This document shows positions 1-6,217 of a DNA stretch of 15,966 nt, one piece after another (positions within the stretch are counted from its first letter, which is position 1; the number at the start of each line of letters is the position of its first letter). Source of the stretch: an uncultured Bacilli bacterium (GTDB taxonomy: Bacteria; Bacillota_I; Bacilli_A; RF39; UBA660); assembly GCA_934090595.1 (NCBI GenBank), contig CAKOJO010000022.1, forward strand, positions 1 to 15,966. The letters run 5' to 3'. A model generated the notes under the pieces. That model searched no databases, was not told the origin of the DNA, and saw only the letters and a list, made by a program, of their open reading frames with translations. The translations under genes and the position numbers were made by a program.

Positions 1-756
1 TAACTCTTGAGATATCTTAAACAAGAAATTAGACTTTTCATTTACTGACCTTTCAGTAAGTTCTTTATTTCTTGTTAACAAGTCTATTATCTGTGTATCA
101 GGGTTTTCTATTGTATGGTACATTATAAAAATAACAAACGTTTCCATAACAGTTGTAAAAGTCAATCCTGGATTCTTTTGTTGTATAATTGTAGATACAA
201 CAGATAAAACTATAAATATTATAATCGGAGCATATTTCTTTTGAAATATTCTTTTTATATTAACAATTATTAAAACACTCCAGAAAACTATAAACACTGT
301 AGCAATAAAATATATTATATTTATACCTATTCCTGTTGAATAGATATAACCATTAATATTATGAAACTCTATTGGAAACAATAAAACCATAATTATTATA
401 AAAACAAACAATACATAACTTATTTTAGATACTTTATTATAAAAAACATTTATTTCATCTTGTTTATAATGATTAACTTTATAAAATAAATATATTGTAT
501 AAAGATTAAAAAGTGCAATAAATATTAACAAATACGTTAAATACAATCTATTAAGTAACTGCGGTAAAAAAGATAAATTATTAAAAACAGCAAAATAACA
601 TAATAATTCTAATATTAATCCAATTAAATTTAATGTAATCATTTTATAAAACAATTTTGTATCTATTGTTGGTACATATTTTTTTCTATAACTTGATATA
701 TTAATAAATATACTATAAAAAATACTTAATACTATAAAAGATATAGCAACATTCAT
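1..756 (-). CDS. Membrane sensor histidine kinase-like protein, 5' part only (cut by window start)
   Basis: An open frame runs from ATG at 756-754 to the window edge, giving 252 residues with no stop, so the C-terminal part lies outside. AGGTGA (767-762) precedes the ATG at a good distance. The first ~215 residues are hydrophobic, with about six membrane segments (roughly 1-20, 37-58, 70-92, 112-128, 143-166, 177-193). Then come YHTIENPD (213-220) and a polar linker leading into KSNFLFKISQEL (241-252). In hybrid sensor kinases of Firmicutes a similar ENPD linker leads into the dimerisation helix KSDFLSNMSHEIRTP. By that alignment residue 250, Gln (CAA), stands where the phosphorylated His should be. 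It could be a degenerate kinase, a pseudokinase-type receptor, or a membrane sensor with another output domain. The family call is fairly firm from architecture; catalytic competence is doubtful. It has its own short promoter region after the terminator at 797-828. Confidence 0.75.
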   Translation of the reverse strand, partial: MNVAISFIVLSIFYSIFINISSYRKKYVPTIDTKLFYKMITLNLIGLILELLCYFAVFNNLSFLPQLLNRLYLTYLLIFIALFNLYTIYLFYKVNHYKQDEINVFYNKVSKISYVLFVFIIIMVLLFPIEFHNINGYIYSTGIGINIIYFIATVFIVFWSVLIIVNIKRIFQKKYAPIIIFIVLSVVSTIIQQKNPGLTFTTVMETFVIFIMYHTIENPDTQIIDLLTRNKELTERSVNEKSNFLFKISQEL

Positions 757-776
757 ATCAATCACCTACTATAAAA

Positions 777-782
777 ATTATA
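777..782 (-). promoter_or_regulatory. -10 element for the sensor kinase-like gene
   Basis: TATAAT reads on the minus strand at 782-777, 20 nt before the ATG. No good -35 is visible, because that region is the T-tract of the preceding terminator. A start near 770 would leave a leader of about 14 nt beginning just before the Shine-Dalgarno. Confidence 0.4.
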
Positions 783-796
783 TAACAAAAAAGAAG

Positions 797-828
797 AAAA
801 AAAAAGAAGTTTTTACTTATAACTTCTT
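797..828 (-). terminator. Intrinsic terminator of the acyl-CoA synthetase gene
   Basis: On the minus strand, AAGAAGTT (828-821) pairs perfectly with AACTTCTT (811-804) around a 9-nt loop, followed by at least seven Ts (803-797). The TAA stop of the upstream gene (819-817) lies inside the loop. Confidence 0.85.
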
Positions 829-2622
829 AATTTTAACATTATTTCTTTGATTTTTTCTTGTAACTGCATCTTTTTCTAATTTTAAAATATCAGTTTTCCC
901 TATTGCTGTCTGTGGTAATTTATCTACAAAATATATTTCAACCGGTCTTGAATAAGCACTTATCTTTTGACATTGTTCATTAATTCTTTCACGCATCTCA
1001 TCATCTTCACTTAAATTAGACACAACATACGCAACAGGTACACTAGACTTCTCATCATCTGGTATTCCTATGACTGCAACATCTTCAACTCCTTCAGTTT
1101 CCATTATACAATCTTCAATTACATCTGGAAAGAATTTTATCGGAGCACCATCATCACCAATAGTCAAATGTATTCTTTTCATTCTTCCTAAATGATGCAA
1201 TCCATCATACTCATCAATTTTTCCATAATCACCAGTATGAATCCATCTTATTCCATCACTATGTACTCTAAATATTTCATCAGTTGCTTCCTTATTGTTT
1301 AAATAACCTTTAGAAAGTGTGGGACTAGTAAGACATATTTCTCCCTTTTCACCACGATTAAGTTCTTCATCACTTCTTATAATATTTCCCTTTTTATCAA
1401 AATCAACCTTTACAATCTTAATATTGCTATTAACAAGAGGAATTGTTCTATATTGTCCATCCCCAACATAATGTTCATAAGCTGCACTAGATATTAATTC
1501 ATTCATTCCATATCCATTCTTTATTACTGTATCAGCACCATGATTCATCAACCATTCATTAAACTGTTTTATTTCTTTAGGAGTCATAGCTTCTCCACCA
1601 TAACATATTTCTTTTAAATTAGATAATTTAATATTATCAAATCTTTTGTCCTTCATCATACCTTTAAAATATGGTGCAATTGCCATAAATGTGGAAGGAT
1701 TATACTTCTTAAATAAAGGATAAATATCCATAGGATTAAATGTAGGATGAAGTACTAAGTTTACCCCCATACGAAGTGGCATATGCATATTATTACATAA
1801 ACCAAACCCAATATTCATAGGTAATACTGTTACAATATTATCTCCTCTTTTAATAGTATCAATTGTACTTTCATATTGATGAACCATTGCATTAAAATTA
1901 TTATTCGTAGCAAGAACAGCTTTAGGAAAACCAGTAGTTCCTCCAGTATGAAGTATAACTGCTGTATCATCAAAATCATAATCTGCACTGGATACATCAC
2001 CTAAATACTCTTTAGCATACGTAAGCAATGCTTTATCAAAATAAATTGGATTATTAGGATCCTGCAAACTCTTCTTTATCTTATTAACATTGCCCTTCAT
2101 AAAATCACTAACACTTTTCATAACCTTCAAACTCTTAGGCAAATAAGTCTTCGGAGACACTAACACTGTATTCTTAATATTTGCTTTTTTTAACACATCT
2201 CTAAACTTTCCATAACTTTCATCAAAAATAATAACATTCTTAACCGGAGTCTCACTAAGATAATAAGCAAACTCTTCTGATGAAGCCATTGGTGTAATCA
2301 TATTCGGTATAGCACCGATACTATTTAAAGCATAAAATGACACTAATCCATCAATAAAATTAGGTGAACTAATCGGAACAAACTCACCCTTTTCTATTCC
2401 CATTGCTTTAAATGTTCTTACTGCAGTATCTATAAGTTCAAAAAACTCTTTATAAGTTAAAGTATTCCCATAATAAGTTACAGCAGTCTCATTTATATGC
2501 TCTCCCAAATTATTTTCTTTCATATAATCAATAATTTTCATATCTTTTACAGTACTATTTATTGCGTCTTTATTATAATATTTTAAAAACCTTTTTTCTT
2601 GTGATGGTTTTACGTTTTGCAT
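817..2622 (-). CDS. Class I adenylate-forming enzyme (acyl-CoA synthetase/AMP-binding family)
   Basis: Predicted to activate a carboxylic acid, probably a fatty acid, to an acyl-adenylate and then an acyl-thioester. The 601-residue protein has the family's signatures in order: phosphate loop HTGGTTGFPK (225-234), NGYGMNE (369-375), HTGDYGKID (462-470), GRMKRI hinge (479-484) and the C-terminal catalytic-lysine motif LPQTAIGKTD (569-578, Lys576). There is no transmembrane segment or carrier domain, so it is a cytosolic stand-alone ligase. Start: ATG at 2622-2620 preceded by GAGGGG with 8 nt spacing; an overlapping ATG 8 nt upstream is out of frame and abuts the Shine-Dalgarno. It has its own promoter with a palindromic site (2643-2670) and a perfect terminator, so it looks monocistronic, although no terminator separates it from the upstream operon. 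Its sense strand is less T-ending in codon choice than the genes just upstream. Substrate is not readable from sequence: long-chain fatty acid is likeliest, an aryl or other acid is possible. Confidence 0.88.
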   Translation of the reverse strand: MQNVKPSQEKRFLKYYNKDAINSTVKDMKIIDYMKENNLGEHINETAVTYYGNTLTYKEFFELIDTAVRTFKAMGIEKGEFVPISSPNFIDGLVSFYALNSIGAIPNMITPMASSEEFAYYLSETPVKNVIIFDESYGKFRDVLKKANIKNTVLVSPKTYLPKSLKVMKSVSDFMKGNVNKIKKSLQDPNNPIYFDKALLTYAKEYLGDVSSADYDFDDTAVILHTGGTTGFPKAVLATNNNFNAMVHQYESTIDTIKRGDNIVTVLPMNIGFGLCNNMHMPLRMGVNLVLHPTFNPMDIYPLFKKYNPSTFMAIAPYFKGMMKDKRFDNIKLSNLKEICYGGEAMTPKEIKQFNEWLMNHGADTVIKNGYGMNELISSAAYEHYVGDGQYRTIPLVNSNIKIVKVDFDKKGNIIRSDEELNRGEKGEICLTSPTLSKGYLNNKEATDEIFRVHSDGIRWIHTGDYGKIDEYDGLHHLGRMKRIHLTIGDDGAPIKFFPDVIEDCIMETEGVEDVAVIGIPDDEKSSVPVAYVVSNLSEDDEMRERINEQCQKISAYSRPVEIYFVDKLPQTAIGKTDILKLEKDAVTRKNQRNNVKIKKL

Positions 2623-2642
2623 GATTTCATCCCCTCAAAACA

Positions 2643-2670
2643 AAATTATGGCATAATTATACCATAATTT
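2643..2670. promoter_or_regulatory. 28-bp near-perfect palindrome (candidate operator) over the -10 of the acyl-CoA synthetase gene
   Basis: The 28 bases read the same on both strands except at one symmetric pair (26 of 28 match). The 9-bp outer arms, AAATTATGG (2643-2651) and CCATAATTT (2662-2670), are perfect. The -10 hexamer lies in the centre, so a dimeric protein bound here would block transcription. No terminator-like T-tract follows. The regulator is not identifiable from this window. Confidence 0.6.
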
Positions 2671-2684
2671 AACTTTTTTGTAAA
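2656..2684 (-). promoter_or_regulatory. Promoter of the acyl-CoA synthetase gene
   Basis: Minus strand: -35 TTTACA (2684-2679), 17-bp spacer, -10 TATAAT (2661-2656) preceded by TGG, an extended -10. The predicted start near 2649 gives a leader of about 27 nt. The -35 begins only 5 nt after the stop codon of the upstream gene. Confidence 0.8.
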
Positions 2685-2689
2685 GAATT

Positions 2690-3388
2690 TTAACTAATTA
2701 TCTTAGTGCCAACCTTGCCATTTATAACATCATTTAAACTATCAACATCTGAAGAATTATATATATACATAGGAATCTTATGCTTAACAAGAGTAGCAAG
2801 AGCCTCAATATCAAGTATCATCAATGAAGAAGCACCCTGTTTAATAGACAAATCAAACAATTCCTGATGAGTCAAAACATCAAACTTCTTAGCATCAAAT
2901 TTCTTAGGATCCTTATCATAAACACCATCAACATTTTTAGCCATTAATATAAGCGATGCATCATAAGAAATAGCCTTAGAAATAGTAGTCATATCAGTAG
3001 ATAAATTAGGAACACCAAGACCCCCCCCGAAAACTACAACATATCCATTTGATAAATCATCTAAAATAGAAGAAACATTTTCTCTTTCCACCATACCAGA
3101 TACATCAAAAGAACCATAACAACGAGACTTAACACCATTATTATTAAGATAAGAACTAATTGCCATACCATTCATAACAGTAGCAAGCATTCCTATATTA
3201 TCAGACACAACTTTATTAATATTAAGATCATTTCTACCTCTCCAGAAATTACCTCCTCCAACAACTAAAATAACTTCATTATCTATAGATAATTCCTTAA
3301 CTTGAGCAAGAACTCTATCAAGCATTAAAGAATCAATACAACCATTCCCACTCAAAGACTCACCACTAATTTTTAAAACTACTCTCAT
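2690..3388 (-). CDS. pyrH: UMP kinase-like amino acid kinase family protein (divergent PyrH)
   Basis: Predicted to phosphorylate UMP to UDP, the precursor of UTP and of the UDP-sugars used for wall synthesis. It shows the PyrH signatures: N-terminal VLKISGES (4-11), GGGNFWRG (44-51), the SDNIGMLATVMN stretch (62-73) typical of bacterial UMP kinases, and LILMAKNVDGVYDKDP (146-161). At 232 residues it is slightly short for the family (about 240). The nucleotide-binding loop, usually close to GTGNPFFTTDT, reads GGGLGVPNLSTDM (121-133), an unusual version. The codons for Gly121-Gly123 form a run of eight Gs. ATG at 3388 has AGGAG 8 nt upstream. It follows the ATP-grasp gene by 10 nt, so it is the last gene of the flippase operon, not part of the usual rpsB-tsf-pyrH-frr cluster. 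It could be the organism's only UMP kinase or a paralogue; the family is firm, the exact substrate less so. Confidence 0.72.
   Translation of the reverse strand: MRVVLKISGESLSGNGCIDSLMLDRVLAQVKELSIDNEVILVVGGGNFWRGRNDLNINKVVSDNIGMLATVMNGMAISSYLNNNGVKSRCYGSFDVSGMVERENVSSILDDLSNGYVVVFGGGLGVPNLSTDMTTISKAISYDASLILMAKNVDGVYDKDPKKFDAKKFDVLTHQELFDLSIKQGASSLMILDIEALATLVKHKIPMYIYNSSDVDSLNDVINGKVGTKIIS
3021..3028 (-). repeat. Eight-G homopolymer inside the UMP kinase-like gene
   Basis: The minus strand has GGGGGGGG at 3028-3021, encoding Gly121-Gly123 (GGG GGG GGT). Such a run is out of keeping with this AT-rich sequence, where Gly is mostly GGA or GGT. A one-base slip would truncate or alter the C-terminal half. 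Confidence 0.9.
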
Positions 3389-3398
3389 ACTTACACTC

Positions 3399-4421
3399 CT
3401 ACAACTTAATATTTTTTATTTCATCACCAATAACATCTTTAATTTGTTTTAAATGTCCTGGATTTTCCTTATTAAGTAAATAATTTTGAATAAGACCATA
3501 ACTAGGAAACTCATTTCCCTCAATAATACAAGGTCCATCATTAGTAATTGCAACATCCCATCCAACATATCTAATCTCAGGAACTAATAATGCAGCTTCC
3601 TTAACCATTGAATATGCTTCCTTAACAAATGGAATCTTATCTATACTATTAAAATCAAACTCAGTAAGAGGATGTTTATCATAAATAACACCATCATCAT
3701 CAATAAACTTACAAAGAGGTTTTCCATCCTCACTAAGTCTCATATAAGAATCTCTACACTGAATTGCAGGATTAAGATCCAAACTAATCCTAAAAGAATT
3801 AGCAAGAACATGAGCAACACCATCTTTATACAAAGTAATAATTCTAAAAGTATTAACAGCATTAGGATTAATCTTATTAACATAATCATGTTGCTTTATC
3901 TCTTCTTCAAGTAAATATTGACCATTCTTAATTGCATTAGTTTTAAAAGATTCAATATCATCAATTTCACTAACAACAACTTTTTCAATATTTTGCCCTC
4001 CAAAAGAAGTCGTAGGCTTTAAAAATACATTCTTTTTACCCTTTAAAAAAGCCTTAATATCTGAAGCATCAGACCTTCTAATATCAAGATAATCACGTCC
4101 TAAATACTTACTATATATTTGATTAAAAACTAACTTATCATTCATAACCACTCTATAAGGTCTAGGATTAAGATAACCAATTACATTAATAAAATTCTTC
4201 GAAGTAACAAAATCCTTCTTCTTTTCTTTTGTAAGATTAATATAATCTCCCTTAAAATAATCAGTATAACCTATCTTATACTTAAGAAAATTCCTAATCA
4301 TATCAAATTTAACATAAGATAAAGACTTATTATTTTCCTTTGCAATATAATTAGCAAGAAGATTAAGCCTATCAAAATTAATCTCTTTAAACTTATTAAC
4401 AAATATTTTAAATGTTCCCAT
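3399..4421 (-). CDS. ATP-grasp protein of the sugar-transfer-associated type
   Basis: An ATP-grasp fold enzyme, predicted to use ATP to activate a carboxylate and join it to an amine or hydroxyl on an unknown acceptor. The 340-residue protein has an N-terminal helical region (1-95), the ATP-binding part with FLKPTTSFGGQNIEKV (133-148, Lys135 and a glycine-rich loop), LLEEEI (170-175), the VNTFRIITLYKDG strand (189-201), and the metal-binding end GWDVAIT...IIEGNEFPSYG (288-309; Asp289, Glu301 and Asn303 likely). This pattern resembles the family often found in capsule and teichoic-acid clusters (sugar-transfer ATP-grasp). Its ATG overlaps the flippase stop by one base (TAATG), with AGGAG just upstream, so the two are probably translationally coupled. 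That places its substrate near a membrane-bound glycan precursor. No signal peptide or membrane segment, hence cytosolic. Specific reaction unknown. Confidence 0.75.
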   Translation of the reverse strand: MGTFKIFVNKFKEINFDRLNLLANYIAKENNKSLSYVKFDMIRNFLKYKIGYTDYFKGDYINLTKEKKKDFVTSKNFINVIGYLNPRPYRVVMNDKLVFNQIYSKYLGRDYLDIRRSDASDIKAFLKGKKNVFLKPTTSFGGQNIEKVVVSEIDDIESFKTNAIKNGQYLLEEEIKQHDYVNKINPNAVNTFRIITLYKDGVAHVLANSFRISLDLNPAIQCRDSYMRLSEDGKPLCKFIDDDGVIYDKHPLTEFDFNSIDKIPFVKEAYSMVKEAALLVPEIRYVGWDVAITNDGPCIIEGNEFPSYGLIQNYLLNKENPGHLKQIKDVIGDEIKNIKL

Positions 4422-6043
4422 TATTTCACTCTCCTTTTAAATTTATTAGGTAATAAATCATTCAATATATCATAAAAAGTTCCTTGTTTTATAGTAACTC
4501 CAAAATAAACAAGAAGTCCCACTCCAAAATAAAGACAAGCATATAAAACAGACATTAGCCTATTATTTAAATTATCAGGTATAAAACACTTAAATAACAT
4601 CGATACCCCAACAAGAATAGCAAAAGGTATCAAAAGTTTTAAAACAGTTACATAAATACTTTTAAAAGACAAATCTTCCTCTTTCTTTAAATAATATAAA
4701 GTAATAAAACAAATAGTCATAAATCCAATTATACTAGATACCATCGCCCCATAAACAGGATATATTCCAAGTTTATAGAAAAGTATCATAAAAGGTGCAT
4801 CAAGTATTGCATTTAATAAAACTCCAATTATAACACTCTTATATAAAACTCTAAACTTATTCATAGCCTGCAAACTAGAACTACATACATTCTCTAAAGA
4901 AGCCGCTACCGCTACAAAAATAAACAACTTCATAGTAAGAGGTCCATAATAACTATGTCCATAAAACACATTCCAAACTGTACCAGAAAATATACTAATA
5001 AGTATAGCAAGAGGCATTCCAATATAAATAACAATTAAAATAGCTTTATTAAATGTATCATTAAGACTTTTCTTATCCTTACCAACAAAATGTCTTACCA
5101 AATTAGGTATTAAACTAATTGCAATACCAGTAGCAATCGAAGTAATAATCATCTGAAGCTTTTCACCCCAAGTTGAATAAGTACTAATAATAGTCTCAAC
5201 AACATCCTGTGAATAACCAACTATATTATATAAAACACGATTTATAATAATTACATCCACAAAAGTATAAACACTATATAAAAGACTTATAACTATATAT
5301 GGAAAAGCATAACTAATTATCTTTTTAATAATCTCTTTATCAGAAACATCATCCTTTTTAGAATCATTAACAAATAAACTATCATGATCTTTTTTCAAAT
5401 AATGCTTTATATAAACTCTTGAACCAACCGCTCCAACAAAAGCACCAAATACTGCAACCGTAATCGCTGTAACTTCGCTAAGTTTTAATAAATATATAAC
5501 AACATAACTACCAAGAACTACTACCAAAACACGTACCAACTGTTCAATAACTTGACTCCATGAAGTAACAGAAATATACCTATGTCCCTGTAAATAACCA
5601 CGAGCAACAGAAAGATATGGAACAGTAAGTATTGCAAATGATATAGAACGAATAACCAAACTAACATCCTGGACTGTATTACCACCAGTAGCATCACCAA
5701 TAATAAACTTAGCAATAACTGGAGCAAAAATCATTAATAAAAAGAATATCACTATAGATAAATAATTAATAAACTTAATTGATATATAAAACATCCTAGT
5801 CTTAGCCTCTTTCATATCAAGAGTTTCATACTCACTAGTAAGTTTACTTATCGCCGTAGGAATTCCTGCAGTAGAAATAGATAAAAATATTGCATAAATA
5901 ATATAAGCATAACTATAAAGAGCCCCTGCTTGTTCTCCAATAATTGCATAAAAAGGAATAACATATAAAAGGCCTAAAATCTTAGACAAAAATATACAAA
6001 ACGTTGCAATAAAAGCTCCTTTTTCAAACGATAATTTCTTCAT
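4421..6043 (-). CDS. murJ: Lipid-linked glycan flippase, MurJ/YtgP type (MOP superfamily)
   Basis: Predicted to flip lipid II, or another undecaprenyl-linked glycan, across the cytoplasmic membrane. The 540-residue product is almost entirely hydrophobic with about 14 helices, the size and layout of Bacillus YtgP. It begins with a short cytosolic stretch and FCIFLSKILGLLYVIPFYAI (16-35), followed by AGIPTAISKL (59-68), both typical of the YtgP/SpoVB branch. A charged loop (about 215-240) divides the two six-helix halves. Start ATG at 6043 has GGGAGAG upstream. It leads an operon with the ATP-grasp and UMP kinase-like genes, and is transcribed away from the murT/gatD-like pair from a shared 174-bp region. 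In B. subtilis this branch includes a genuine lipid II flippase; other members export spore or capsule glycans, so lipid II as substrate is likely but not certain. Confidence 0.8.
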   Translation of the reverse strand: MKKLSFEKGAFIATFCIFLSKILGLLYVIPFYAIIGEQAGALYSYAYIIYAIFLSISTAGIPTAISKLTSEYETLDMKEAKTRMFYISIKFINYLSIVIFFLLMIFAPVIAKFIIGDATGGNTVQDVSLVIRSISFAILTVPYLSVARGYLQGHRYISVTSWSQVIEQLVRVLVVVLGSYVVIYLLKLSEVTAITVAVFGAFVGAVGSRVYIKHYLKKDHDSLFVNDSKKDDVSDKEIIKKIISYAFPYIVISLLYSVYTFVDVIIINRVLYNIVGYSQDVVETIISTYSTWGEKLQMIITSIATGIAISLIPNLVRHFVGKDKKSLNDTFNKAILIVIYIGMPLAILISIFSGTVWNVFYGHSYYGPLTMKLFIFVAVAASLENVCSSSLQAMNKFRVLYKSVIIGVLLNAILDAPFMILFYKLGIYPVYGAMVSSIIGFMTICFITLYYLKKEEDLSFKSIYVTVLKLLIPFAILVGVSMLFKCFIPDNLNNRLMSVLYACLYFGVGLLVYFGVTIKQGTFYDILNDLLPNKFKRRVK

Positions 6044-6071
6044 AAATCTCTCCCATTTAATTTCTATAAAC

Positions 6072-6083
6072 TAGTATACCACG
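6072..6083 (-). promoter_or_regulatory. Extended -10 promoter of the flippase operon, one arm of a 12-bp inverted repeat
   Basis: Minus strand reads CGTGGTATACTA (6083-6072), with -10 TATACT (6078-6073) and TGG just before it, an extended -10. The -35 position (6101-6096, TTTTAA) is poor. The same 12 bases occur on the plus strand at 6191-6202, serving the divergent murT-like gene. Confidence 0.6.
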
Positions 6084-6172
6084 TATAACTAATATTTAAA
6101 AGTTTATAAATAAAAATAGACACACTAATTGTAAAATAAAAACAACAAAATTATAAAGTTTAACTCAAATTC

Positions 6173-6202
6173 TTTATGTTTACCAATATCCGTGGTATAC
6201 TA
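6173..6202 (+). promoter_or_regulatory. Extended -10 promoter of the murT/gatD-like pair, other arm of the 12-bp inverted repeat
   Basis: CGTGGTATACTA (6191-6202) contains -10 TATACT (6196-6201) preceded by TGG. A weak -35, TTTATG (6173-6178), lies at a 17-bp spacing. The predicted start near 6208 leaves only about 10 nt before the ATG, so the GGTGAT Shine-Dalgarno (6208-6213) would be at the very 5' end of the mRNA. Confidence 0.6.
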
Positions 6203-6217
6203 AAATTGGTGATTTAA

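Noticed and set aside
3672..3914. Plus-strand open frame inside the ATP-grasp gene, and similar short open frames inside murJ, murT, gatD, dagK, whiA, rpoC and the kinase fusion
   Set aside because: They lie within well-supported genes in other frames, have no homology-like motifs, and follow from the AT-rich, skewed composition.
6084..6190. Small RNA or riboswitch in the murJ/murT intergenic region
   Set aside because: The stretch between the two -10 elements is plain AT-rich sequence with no stable hairpin, and the leaders after the -10s are too short for a riboswitch.
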